Source: Naganishia liquefaciens
Lineage: Eukaryota; Basidiomycota; Tremellomycetes; Filobasidiales; Filobasidiaceae
Assembly (NCBI GenBank): GCA_013423385.1
Contig: BLZA01000007.1
Location: 124,001-188,000 of the forward strand
Direction: 5' to 3'
DNA: 64,000 nucleotides
Shown here: positions 13,204 through 23,845 of the stretch, one piece after another
Layout of the letters: every line of letters begins with the position of its first letter
Numbering within the stretch: position 1 is the first letter of the stretch
The notes under the pieces: generated by a model
What the model was told of the DNA's origin: nothing
Databases searched by the model: none
The model's input: only the letters and a program-made list of their open reading frames with translations
Translations under genes and position numbers: made by a program

Positions 13204-14606
13204 CACGCCGACGACGAGCATCGAGCCGGGCCTTTCCCGCTCGGCATCGACCACGAGCAGCGCCGACGAAGTACTCATGACGCCGCGGGCATTGCGTGAA
13301 CACTGCGCCGGCTGTCCCTCACCGTCGGAAACGTGTTGTTCCACCCTGGTCAAGACGAAACCCGTCCTGGCCGACTGCGCCAACTGCGCCAGCCCGGCCA
13401 GCTCGATCTGTTGCCAGACCCTCCAGCCGCGATTACGTCCGCAGGCCAAGCGCCAAGTCAAGCAACAACAGGCTGGCAACAAAGGCGACGCTGTCAAGTC
13501 GGATACCGAGACGATCAAGTTTTCGTACATGATTTACGCGGCGGGCTCGAGGCTGCCGCATCCGTTGATCCGACTGCCCAAGAAGAAGATGGAGGCAAAG
13601 GAATGGCTGATGGAGAATCAGCGGGTCGTACGCGAGGCGAGCAAGGTGTTGATCATTGGAAGCGGGGCACTGGGTATACGTACGTTGCGCGTCAATGTCG
13701 TCTGTATGTTCGAATAGAGAACTGACGACGCGTGGCCGGCCAGAATTTGCAACCGATATCAAGAGCTACTACCCTTCCCACGACGTCACGCTCGTCAATT
13801 CCCGATCCCGGTTCATGTCAATATATCACGAAGATATGCACAAGTACATCCAGCAAGCGATGGATGAACTCGGAATCACGGTCTACCATAACGAGCGATT
13901 AGAGGATATGGATGCGCTTGAGCGTCTGCGCGATGAGGCGGTGCAGACGGAGAGCAAGGATTCGCCGGGCCACGGGAAGAAGGGACGAAAGATGATCCGA
14001 CTCCGGCTCAAGAGTGGACGAGAGGTCGAGAGCGATTTACAGGTGGATATTGAACATCATTTCCCGTCTTGGACCGTGCTGAATGCTTCGCCCTGACAGA
14101 TCCTTTGCATCGGCCAACACCACAACCACGAGCTGATCTCCAGCCGGGAACCGAGTCTCCTAAGCGACAAGGGCTCGCTCGAGGTGACGCCTACGCTGCA
14201 ACTAGATCACCCAGACTATGATCATATTTTCGCCATTGGAGACGTGGCGCATACGACGGCCATCAAGGCCGGGCACGTGGGTTACTGGCAGGCCGGCGTG
14301 GCGGTGGAGAATATCGTAAAGCTGTTGGAAGGGCGAGATCCGTCCGAGCTCAAGCAGTACGAGCCGACGAAACCGATGATCAAGGTGACCGTGGGCAAGG
14401 TAAGGCATCCAAACGCATTATGTGCGAACCGAGATGGAACACTTTGCTAATTGTATGCCCGATACCCACAGCACAAGGCCGTGACGCAAATGTGGGACGA
14501 CGACGGGAATCCCAAGGTGACAGTGACCGAGGACATGCCCGAGGATCTGGGCGCGCTGAGCATGTGGTCGTACGTGGGGGCCAAGACGGACGACGTGCAT
14601 CTATAG
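12341..14606 (+). CDS. AIF/AMID-like FAD-NAD(P)H oxidoreductase with His- and Cys-rich insertion
   Basis: Pyridine nucleotide-disulphide oxidoreductase of the AIF2/AMID (FSP1, Ndi1-like) group. The FAD Rossmann motif sits at the very start (VIVVGGSYAGAHAV). The second dinucleotide fold is VLIIGSGALG, spliced at 13680 to give GSGALGIQFATDI. The C-terminal FAD motif is HIFAIGDVAHT followed by GYWQAGVAVENI. Between the first fold and FSYMIYAAG lies an insertion of roughly 250 residues: a His-rich patch (THVHAHEHV, EHTHIDDHGHKV), a Thr run, and three copies of C-x2-C-x-S-P-x3/4-C-C at 13097-13132, 13304-13339 and 13376-13414. The core resembles an NAD(P)H oxidase or quinone reductase; the insertion looks metal-binding (inference). 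Three introns. No clear targeting peptide. The start at MSTLDP puts the GxGxxG motif at the usual place. Confidence 0.85.
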
Positions 14607-14849
14607 GCAGTAGGCCATTCGGAGAGTAGAATGGACAGATACCATGCCATGCCCCCTGCTTGCGGCGCCGAGCTCCGGCTTTGTTCGGCGGGCGATTGTT
14701 GCGGGCGCACCCTGACTTTCCGGCTGCTCGATTGCGCGCAGCGTCGTCGACTCCGGTCGTTTGCTTCATAGTCGGTCATGACGCCAGACGCATGTCATCC
14801 ATCACCCCACACCCGTACATCCGTACCGTCCCTTCCCGTCCAGTCCGCC
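14607..14849. other. Short intergenic region
   Basis: About 240 bp between the oxidoreductase and KGD4. An in-frame upstream Met at 14778 exists, but the MRPTTLLRAAHVR start at 14850 gives a better mitochondrial presequence. No other feature seen. Confidence 0.4.
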
Positions 14850-15389
14850 ATGCGTCCGACCACACTTCTCCGCGCTGCTCATGTGCGCCAGCCCATGATT
14901 CACTTTCTCGGCAAGCGGTCCAACATTGAAAAGAGTAAGCCCGCGCAGTACAAGGGGAAGATTGTCCCTCTCCGCGGCCACGATGAACGGGCCCTAATGC
15001 TATTATTGTTTCCCCCTTGGCGCACTTTGCAGCGCCGCACACCCCCAAGCCGCATCCGCAGGCGCCAAAAGAAGTAGTCGAAAGCTTTGACGCCTTTCTC
15101 GCCAAGCTGAAATCCGAACCTCAAGCATCCGCCACACCGTCCTCGTCTCCGTCGTCGAAAGCCCAGTCTGCCGCCCCATCGACGTCGACAAGCAGCGGAA
15201 AGAGCGGCGTTCCCGTCGACTTTGAAGTGTTCTATGAGGCACCCAGCAGGCTATGGAGGACGAAACCTTTGGAAGAGTTTGAGATGGAGGCGGTCATGGT
15301 GAGTCTTGTGCGCAGGAGAGTATACGTGCGAGGGGCATTAACGGGTCGGGGCTTTACAGAGCGGGGGAGCTACCAATGTATCGGCTTAG
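14850..15389 (+). CDS. KGD4: Kgd4/Ymr31 (mS36), 2-oxoglutarate dehydrogenase adaptor
   Basis: Mitochondrial matrix protein that links the E3 subunit to the 2-oxoglutarate dehydrogenase core; formerly counted as small-subunit ribosomal protein S36. The N-terminus (MRPTTLLRAAHVRQPMIHFL then GKRSN) matches the Arg-rich presequence and the 'P-M-I-x-F-x-G-x-R' start of the family. After an intron come a Ser/Thr/Ala-rich linker and the conserved tail: RLWRTKPLEEFEMEAVM, spliced (intron starting 15300) to SGGATNVSA. The E-x-E-M-E-A-V-x-S-G-G tail is the family hallmark. About 120 residues. Convergent with the uS5m gene (122 bp between stops). Confidence 0.85.
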
Positions 15390-15511
15390 AATGACTCTTA
15401 AAATGTATTAATCTATTACTGAGATGATGAATGCAGTATTGCATCAGGGACGGACGACTCGAAATTTTGTCAAATTGTCAAATCATCAGGCGCTCATATG
15501 CCATGTGTAAC

Positions 15512-17457
15512 TCATAACCTTCGGCCGACTTCGACTCCCCATCTGCCGATGAACACAGTCAGCCCGGCCGCCCGCATTTATCCCCGGAAAAACAAGCACT
15601 CACCGTCCACGCTCTCTCTCGACCTCTTCCCGGCTGCGCATTCCGACACCTTTGTTCCCCCGACTTCCCTTTTTCCCCGTTCCGTCGCCAAAGCCGGGCA
15701 GGGCCGCGCCCCCGTGCAAGATCTGCAGCGCGGCCTTGAGCGTGTTCATCGGGTTGCGCGAACCCTCGATGGTGGCCGAAGCGTCACGGATGCCGCACGC
15801 GGTGAAGATGCGATGGAGCGCGGGTGGGACGGCGAGACCGAAACCTGTTGGGTGGGCGTGGGGGGCGAGCGGGCGGTTGCAATTGGATGCAGACAGAGAA
15901 ATAGGAAAAGCAAGAAGCCGATGCAAATGTTCTGGTCAGCTTAAAACGCTCACATCCCCCATATACATCACCCCTTTGGACATACCTGCCGGCCTGCCAC
16001 GCATAATCACCGTCGTCGAACCCCATTTCGCCGACAGATTCTTCCCGGCGCCCCAGAGCGTGCGCTTTTCGAATCGGTCGACAAAGTCCATGTTGAGAAC
16101 GGCTGGCAAAAGGGGGAAATGTCAGCCGGGTGTCGGAGACAAAGAAGGTATTTCTCGGTTGTGGCGCGAGGGGTGGTAGAAGACATGACGATGAATTTCC
16201 GTAGAGCGACCGAGAGTCGAGGACGACCTCGAGTTTCTCGGCTCACACGTCCTTGTCCTCGAGGTGCTCGACGTGTATCTGCGACGGCTGCTATCTTTGA
16301 GAACTGGGCGCGCTCAAGGGTACTCTCGGCCGTCGTAGGACGGCCTCGGGAAGTCATTGCCTGCGGCGTTGGTATTCTCGCTCCGCTCGATGGGAAGTGT
16401 TCTCGCTCCGCTCGATAGGATATACTCTCGCTCCGCTGTATAGGATGTACTCTCGCTCCGCTCGATAGGAGGTACTCTCACTTCGCTCCGCTCGGAGGTA
16501 CTGTCGCTCCCTCCGGTCGCTCGAGGGTATTCTCGGCCGTCCTACGACGGCCTCGGAGGTCATTGCCTGCGGCGCTGGTACTCTCGCTCCGCTCGATAGG
16601 AGGTACTCTCGCTTCGCTCGATAGGAGGTACTCTCGCTCCGCTCGGAGGTACTCTCGCTCCCTCCGGTCGCTCGAGGGTATTCTCGGCCGTCCTACGACG
16701 GCCTCGGAGGTCATTGCCTGCGGCGCTGGTACTCTCGCTCCGCTCGATAGGAGGTACTCTCACTTCGCTCGGTAGGAGGTATTCTCGCTCCGCTCGTCTC
16801 GCTCCCTCCGGTCGCTCGGCGCTCGGCGCTCGGCGCTCACCCTGATGAAACGCCCCGTCAATCGCCGTCGGCGCCGTCTCTCCCCTTCCCTGCCCAATCC
16901 CCACGAGTCCTCGCGTGGGTGATCCAACGACAACGATGCTAAAGAATGAAGGCCTGCGCAGGGGGGAAAGAAGAAGAGGAAGAAGAAGAACAAGGAGTCA
17001 GATACGAGAGCTCGCATGTATAGAGTGTGCTCGCTACGCTCGCTGCGCTCGCCGCTCGCTCGGGGACGCACATCTTTCCCTTCTTGGTCATATTGACCAC
17101 CCGCTTCAACACGACCGTAAACCTCGTCAATCCCCTCAACTCGTCGACATCCAGGCCCGTCACGCCGCGCAACACTTTTTCCTTGACGGCCTGACTGTTC
17201 TGCTCCACGACCTGGGGCCATTCCGCCGGCGCCCGGGTGGGAAAGATCCGCGAAGGATGGTTGATATGGACGTGTTGCGGGTGGGCAGCGGGCGGAACCG
17301 AGTGCGCGAGGGCGTTGAGGGTGCGGGGGACGGTGTTTTCCTGGGGGAGGGCGAGACGCTGGATGGCGGCGGCGGCGGCGGCGGCTGCGGTCGAGTTTGG
17401 ACGCGTGAGGCGTGGGTGGTGTGTGAGTGCGTTGATGAGGCGGGATGGGCGGGACAT
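15512..17457 (-). CDS. MRPS5: Mitochondrial small-subunit ribosomal protein uS5m
   Basis: Universal S5 protein of the mitochondrial ribosome, on the decoding side of the small subunit. It starts [17 protein letters not shown], a basic presequence, then an Ala run. The S5 N-terminal domain is seen as [16 protein letters not shown], spliced over 16939-17071 to [20 protein letters not shown] and [14 protein letters not shown] 738-nt intron (16103-16840) full of minisatellite repeats precedes [14 protein letters not shown] and [14 protein letters not shown]. The S5 C-terminal domain follows ([20 protein letters not shown], then [13 protein letters not shown]). The last exon adds WGVEVGRRL. Five exons; apart from the repeat-bearing intron the gene looks ordinary. 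Divergent from SSN3 (285 bp). Confidence 0.88.
16314..16800. repeat. Higher-order minisatellite inside a uS5m intron
   Basis: Three copies of a block of about 60 bp begin near 16314, 16521 and 16672 (spacings 207 and 151 bp). Each carries the dyad GGCCGTC..GACGGCC followed by tcattgcctgcggcg. Between and after them sit variable numbers of a short unit, ctcgctccgctcgatagg plus aggtact. The oldest-looking copy (16314) has several substitutions; the later two are nearly identical. The whole array lies within one spliced intron, so coding is unaffected. Confidence 0.9.
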
Positions 17458-17742
17458 GGTTGGGTGGTGTCACCGTAGGGGGGAAGGAGGGGGGAGGGGG
17501 GAGGAGACGGGGCGTCAAAGTCGGGCTCATCAAAGTAAAGTCGCCGTGTCCCTGTCCGATCACTTTTCCCCCTCGGCGGCCGAGCGAGGAAAGGGAAAGG
17601 GAAAGCGGGGACGCTTGCGGGGTTGGGAACGCGGGGAATGCGAATGTGCGCGGGCGGGGTCATGGGCATCTGACGGCGACCACTTGAGCATGATGGCCCT
17701 TGACCCTTGACCCTTGACCCTTGACCACCCATCCCGCACGCC
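17458..17742. promoter_or_regulatory. Divergent promoter MRPS5 / SSN3 with TGACCCT tandem repeat
   Basis: 285 bp separate two divergent starts. Just upstream of the SSN3 start (17698-17725) the heptamer TGACCCT is repeated head-to-tail about four times. A purine-rich tract (gggggaaggaggggggagg) lies nearer the MRPS5 start. The repeat is seen directly; a binding role is inference. Confidence 0.5.
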
Positions 17743-18121
17743 ATGCCCTACCCGGCCCCGCGCCACCCGCTCGCCGCCACATTCCCGGATCCCATGATCG
17801 CCTACCGATCACACCGCGACGCAGCCCGCGCGAGCGTCCTCGACCGGTACGCCATCGTCGGGTTCATCAGTTCCGGGACGTACGGCAAAGTGTACAAGGC
17901 GATTCCGCGGCAAACAGTAGCGACGACGACGACGACGACGACGACGGCCGGTCAAGGAGGGCCCATGCCGGGCCTCGTGGCGATCAAGAAATTCAAGCCC
18001 GACAAGGAAGGCGACGTTGTTAGTTATACGGGACTGTCGCAGAGTGCCATTCGCGAGATTAGCTTGAACCGCGAGCTGAGCCGGGGTGTCGTCTTGTACG
18101 GGGAGCGAGCCAAAGGGCACA

Positions 18122-18153
<32 letters not shown>

Positions 18154-19956
18154 AAGAAGCGGTCGAGAAAGGCCCGTACCCCGACGATTGAACAACAGCT
18201 CGAGGCGTATCCGTCGGATAGCGAGTCGGACGCCGAGGGGGGAAAGCCGTTGGCCGAGTTGACGCGGCACGAGGAGCGACCGTCCGTCGGGGACGACAAG
18301 AACGACGGCGACGACGACGACGACGACAAAGACGACAAAGACGACGACAAAGACGACGACAAAGACGACGACAAAGACGACAACAAAGACGACAAAGACG
18401 ATGGAAACCCCGGCGGACCATGCGAAAACTTTGCGAGGCTCGTCGAGGTGATTCTCGAGGAAAAGTCGGTCTATATGGTATTTGAATACGCCGAGCATGA
18501 TCTCTTGGTAAGTCTGATGCCCCCCCCCCTTCCCTTTCCCCCCGTCGCCGTCCGCCCGCTCGCGCGCTCACCCGCCTCGCTTCGCCTCACCCCCACCCCG
18601 CCAGCAAATCATCCACCACCATCACCAATCCCTTCGCCTCGCCATTCCCCTCCTGACGCTCAAATCCCTCCTGCATCAACTCCTCCTCGGTACAGCCCAC
18701 CTCCACGCCCACGGCATCATCCATCGGGACCTCAAGCCCGCCAACATCCTCGTCACTTCCCGCGGGTGCGTCAAGATTGGGGATTTGGGACTCGCGAGGG
18801 TGTTCAAGGCGCCGTTGCAGCCGCTCTGGAATGGGGATAAAGTCGTCGTGACGATCTGGTATCGAAGTCCGGAATTGTTGCTCGGCGCGAGGCATTATAC
18901 GGTCGCCATCGGTGAGTCCCGGGGGAAATCGCAACCATGGGTCAAGGCATTGACCGGCTCGCGCCAATCGCAGACCTCTGGGCGATCGGATGCATCTTTG
19001 CCGAATTGCTCTCCCTCAGGCCAATCTTCAAGGGCGAAGAAGCCAAGATGGACCCCTCGGCCATCCATGCCCAAGCCGCACAACAGGTCCGTCCTCCGCA
19101 CCCCCAAAAGTCCCCCAGCTCACGTGCAACACGCGCGCGCGCGCGCGCAGAAACAACAAGCACAGGCATACCAGGCCGGGAATGTTCCACAGGTGGGAAT
19201 CCTCGGCGTCAAGGGGATTCCATACCAGGGCGATCAGATGGCCAAGATTGTAGAAGTGCTCGGAACGCCGGAAGGTGAGTGTCCCCGTGCCTGGCCGATC
19301 CCCCTCCGGTCCAGTTTGCACTCATACACGTTGGCAGTCGAGCGATGGCCCGATATCGTTTCCATGCCGGATTACCCGCAGTTCGCGCTACAACCCAGGT
19401 ACGCCCTTCGCCCTCCTCCCCCTCCTCTTCCCCCACCGCGGCGCGCTGAACAGCACGCTCGTGAGACACTAGACGCAAACCCCAACTCGCAACCTGGTAC
19501 GGCTCCCGTTCGCGCTCAGAGCAAGGGTACAAGCTTCTCACGCAGCTGTTCGAGTTTGACCCGATGAAGCGGATCACGGCCGAGCGTGCGATCGCGCACG
19601 ACTATTTCACGGCCGAGGAGCCGCGGCCGATGCGCAAGTGAGTTGTTATCTGCCCCCCCCCTCGGAGGGACCAAGTCGTAGAAAGGGACCCCGCGCGCTG
19701 ATCCCCCGGCAGTGCGTTTGCGAAATCTCATTATACGTACCCCCCGCGACGCGTCACTCAGGAAATGGATGATCCCAAGATGAAATCCCACGCGGGCGCG
19801 CTCGCGCGCGGGAATCACCCGGCGGGTACACAGGCGGGCGCGTCGACGAGCAGTCTCGCGCGACCGCTCACGTCGATCGGAGTTCTCGGCGGTGCCGGCG
19901 CGGATGCCGGTTCGCAACCGGGCGGAATGCCGTCGAGGAAGAAGATGCGGATGTGA
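17743..19956 (+). CDS. SSN3: Cyclin-dependent kinase 8 (Ssn3/Srb10), Mediator kinase
   Basis: Ser/Thr kinase of the Mediator CDK8 module. Seen in order: Gly-loop [14 protein letters not shown], catalytic Lys in [13 protein letters not shown], the C-helix [46 protein letters not shown], the DLG form of the DFG motif ([10 protein letters not shown]), [16 protein letters not shown], then [20 protein letters not shown] and [34 protein letters not shown] and DLG are typical of fungal CDK8. Unusual is an insertion of about 110 residues between the C-helix and strand 4, with a Gly run, a basic patch and acidic KDD repeats (18100-18420). At least six introns; one acceptor near 19150 is preceded by a (CG)n tract. 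The start at MPYPAPRHP is uncertain; MIAYRSHRD (17794) is an alternative. The stop lies 30 bp from the convergent VPS38 stop. Confidence 0.92.
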
Positions 19957-19985
19957 TATCGCCCGCGCGGGACCATTGGGGCATG

Positions 19986-22900
19986 TCATATCGCAGGCGG
20001 TCTATCCTGTGCCGCGAGGGTCAACAAGAGCATCTTCAAGTTGGGCAACGTATGTCGCATATCCTCGAGCTTGATCCCGGCGTCGACCATCAACTGAAAA
20101 AAACCCACGACGATCAGGTTCGCCTTGGATCACCGTGTCGGCATGTCGACTTACCAGCTCGATATTCTTGTTCAGCAAGAACACGGCATAGTCGTACCGG
20201 TACTTTTCGACGCCCTTGGCGTACAGGGGGAAGCTAAAACACACCGTCAGCAACCACCTCCAACAAGGAGGCATAGGACCTCACCTCCGAGGTCCCTGTA
20301 TAATCGAGATAGGGTCCTTCACCAGGCTCTTGCTCCCGGCGCAGGTGACCGGGTAATGCAGCGGACGCTCCCGGATATGGCTGATCTGATTGACAGCCAT
20401 GGCGACATACCCAAGAGCGGTCGAGATTGTATCTTCGTCGACCTTGACGCCGCGCGGAAGCGCTGAAGAAGGCAGAGAGAGAGGAGGCGCTGCTTCGGAT
20501 GGGTGCTGCGGGATGGGCAGAGGCACTTTGAGAATGCTGTATAGCAAGCTCGGTGCATCGAGGGGAGAGATCTCGAATATATCGTCGATCGTGGCGATGC
20601 AGCGGGAGCGGTAGCGATAGACGGGTATCTGTAGGGACTGGGTAGCGGATCTGGAAAAGGTCATCGATAGCGTAGTCAAAACCGGTGGGCAAAAGAGCCA
20701 GCCCGCCCATACTCACATCAACTTGTCCAGTCCCGCCTTTAGCTTTCCGTGCTGTGTTTTCAGCAAAGCTCGTCGCGCCCCGGCTTCTTCCAATAACTCA
20801 CGGCGCTTTTCAAGCGCCAAACGTCGAGACCGTATCCGTTCTCGGGCTGTTTTGTTGTCTAATTCCACCGTCATCAATGAAGCCTGTAATGAGTCGGACC
20901 GAGCCGCCTGTTTGCTGCAGGCCCGAGACTAGATTTTGGATATCAGAAGCGCTCGCCACAAGTCTATCTGTCACTCGCCTCTTGCCCAAATTTGGCGGAT
21001 GCAGTCACTCGTGCATTCAAATCTCGGGCGATACGCTGCACGTCGAGCTCGGTATCTTGTATAACATGGTAAAGGTTCATCATGCTGGCAGATGCAGCAC
21101 GATCAATTACAGCTCTGTCATGACGGGGAAAGGCTCTCACTGATGCAGCTCCCCGAGGCCCATAGAGTATCGCATTCTCGTTTCCCGAAGGCTGCGTTCC
21201 ATGATACTCCGAACGGTCGTGCTCGCGGCCGTCTTGGGTAATTGGGGATGGCACGGCGCATCCGATTCGAATCGGCAAGTATGATCCTCGGCATTCGTTG
21301 ACTCCAAGTAATATAGTCGATCTCCCCAGTTGCCAAAGTTGAAAATCAACGTATTCTCCGGAAGTCGAGGTGCCTCCTGAAAGAGAAAGTGAGCTTGGGA
21401 CCAGTCGTCGGACAGGAGCTTACTTACCGCCTCATCCAGCTCGCGCAGACGCCTCAAATCCACGATCCCCCCCACATGCTTGAGTTTGCGCCACGTTGTC
21501 TTCCGAGGCGCATCTTTGTTGCCTGCCTCGGTGTCGTCAGGCGAATTTTTCGGGGTCGCTTCTGTGGAGGAAGGAATTTCGAGTTCCACCCAAACCTCGA
21601 CCAAGATCTTGTGAGCTGCCGTCTTTCGCGTAGACAGCCAGTTGGCGTAGTCTGATCTCGGTGTCAAGCCTGTGAACGTGGGATGCGTGGATTTCACGTG
21701 AATCGGCGAAATGTAAAACGGAGTCAGCGCCTTGGCAATATCTTGCAGATCTCTCGAATGCGGTGACGACTCCCGAGGCTTCGTCGAGGCCGGTCTCGAT
21801 TCAACCATGCCTGTGTCGTGACCCGATGGATGCCCGGCATGGCTTCGGCCGGAACGTTGTGGATGACTCGAGTGCCTCCGACCTTGCTCCACGCTCGCAA
21901 ACGTAACAAAGCAACGCACAAGTCGGTTGCGTAATATCCTGTGGTCGACGTATGCCACTTGCTCGGAAGCGTACTGGTCCATTACGGTCGAATACCCTTG
22001 CATCTCTTCTTCGGGATGCGAAACCAGAGTCAAATCTGGTCGACCGGACAGCAATGCGGAAGGAGGAGGCAGCAGAGGATCCAACGAGTGACTAGAAATC
22101 GTGGCCGATCGCTCCCGGCGGTGACCCGTACGCGTGCCAACGTTGGCTGGGGACTGATGCGATGCAGCGTGGTATGGATATGCACTTGTACGGACCGACG
22201 AAATCGAAGTCGACCTGACTCTCCCGTCAAAATCGTCCAGGACATCCTGCATGGCTGGTACAGACTGACTGAACGCATTTGCCTTGGCTTCCTGATCGTC
22301 TGCCCTATGCGTCGCTGCATCTCCTGTGCTGGTTTTGGCGTTCTTACCGTTCGCGACCGGCTCGTCCTTCTCCTCTGACACCGTCGAGTCTTGACGACGA
22401 AAGGAAGAGACGGACGGACTCCGTAAGCTGCCGCCGAAGCCGGGAGGGCGATTCGCGAAATTTTGCGCGAATGACGCATCCATCGTCGGGAGGACAGGCG
22501 AAATCAGAGGACTCGTCGACCGAAGCTCGTCTTCTGACTTGGCGCGATCCACATGTCGGGGAATGGTTAACCGGCTGCGCGAACGATTCATCGACAGGCT
22601 CGGCCGGCGAAGGAGGGGCGGCCCATTGGTTGTCTGTCCCGGCGACACGGAGGCGTGAGTGAAAGAGCCTGAGCGACTTGTGATGGTATGCCGAGACTCG
22701 GATCTCTGTCGATCTGATGTAGACCAGGGCGCTATATGGTTTGTGAGATTGGGTGAGATTGGTGATTCGAAGTCGCTGCCATGCGGCTCGTCATTGGACG
22801 TCTCGGCCGTTTCCCGGAGGACTCGAAGTGTCGCAACGGAATTGCTGCTCTGACTTGTGCGTCTTCTATTCCGACGAAATTGTTGTTCTGGAATATCACG

Positions 22901-23497
22901 AGAACCGTTCCGCTGGAGGGCAGCAAAGCGAATCAGGCAACGCCGAGAGAGTATAGTATCACTTGTGTCACTTTTACTTACTCGTATCGGATTGGTGTTG
23001 TCTGCTTCCGGATTCACATCAGAAGGGACCTTCAAGGTTTTTTCTTCTTCAACGATATAGTCAATCACCCGCTCAATCGGTGGCTGACCATCTTCCGGGC
23101 CGGATGTCGAAACTTGCTCCGACATTCCGGTTTCGCAGACTTGATTGTTCACCGACTTTGGCCCAGAGTATCGCTGCGGAACAGCCAAATCATACCCCTC
23201 GATGATAGCATGCTTTTGCCCGCGAGATCCGCCGATATCCCCTAGGCCAGAAGCCCCGCCATTTACACGTCGGTCAATAGCATCTTCTTCTTCGTTGTCG
23301 TGTTCGGCCGTCAGCCGGTGTATCCGGATCGAGGTGATGTGCCGTATCCGGGGTTGAAGATAGGCCGGCTGGTCGAAGAACGACATCCTCTTCCGGTGCG
23401 CAATCGCCTCGGATGTCGACCTGGCTGTCGGTATTCCGGGCGTGGAATGCAAAGGTGAACTCGTCTTGTTGGATGCTCGATGACGGGATGATATCAT
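19986..23497 (-). CDS. VPS38: Vps38/UVRAG-like subunit of Vps34 PI3-kinase complex II
   Basis: Subunit that directs the Vps34-Vps15-Vps30/Beclin complex to endosomes. The N-terminus has the family-like RIRHITSIRIHRLT, then a long Ser-rich disordered region. The C2-like part includes FYISPIHVKSTHP, KILVEVWVELEIP and LPENTLIFNFGNWGDRLYYL. A coiled coil follows (VQRIARDLNARV; RLALEKRRELLEEAGARRAL). The C-terminal BARA2-like domain is VDEDTISTALGYVAMAVNQI, RPLHYPVTCAGSKS, FPLYAKGVEKYRYDYAVFLL and NKNIEL, then MRHTLPNLKMLLLTLA. The length (about 1,000 residues) and the C2 part favour UVRAG/Vps38 over Atg14. Two introns in the large first exon block (22913-22981 and 21377-21427) are multiples of three without stops. 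Confidence 0.85.
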
Positions 23498-23845
23498 GCC
23501 TTGAAGAACAGCAAATTAGCTGCTAATTCCCGCCCATCGGGGGGCTCAAATTGCTTTTTTAGCCCTGCTTTTACCCAGAATTTCCAGATTTAGAAAAGGG
23601 GAGAGCCAAGATGCACAGTACCTTGGCAGTCGATTGACCATTCAACACGGACAGCCCATAGGGACACTGGTCGTCACTCGACGGCAGATCTGGAGCCGTT
23701 CCTTGCTCGCGCTCTTCTCGCCTCCTCACCAAGTGCTGGTCGTTCAAATCATCTATCGCGAATCTGGCCCTCTTTTCCTGAACTACCCCTGCGTTCGGAC
23801 GTTCGAGGCCCAAGGGCGACCGGCTTCATCCACACCAGGATCTCA
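23498..23845. other. Divergent intergenic region
   Basis: About 350 bp between VPS38 and the next gene, which point away from each other. It holds an A/T-richer stretch near 23540-23600 but no recognisable motif or RNA gene. Confidence 0.4.

Noticed and set aside
13027-13530. Minus-strand 167-codon frame with a Val run
   Set aside because: Complement of the Thr/Cys-rich insertion of the oxidoreductase; poly-Val comes from the acg repeat.
16314-16800. CRISPR-like array
   Set aside because: The units are contiguous and variable without unique spacers, and the locus is a eukaryotic spliced intron.
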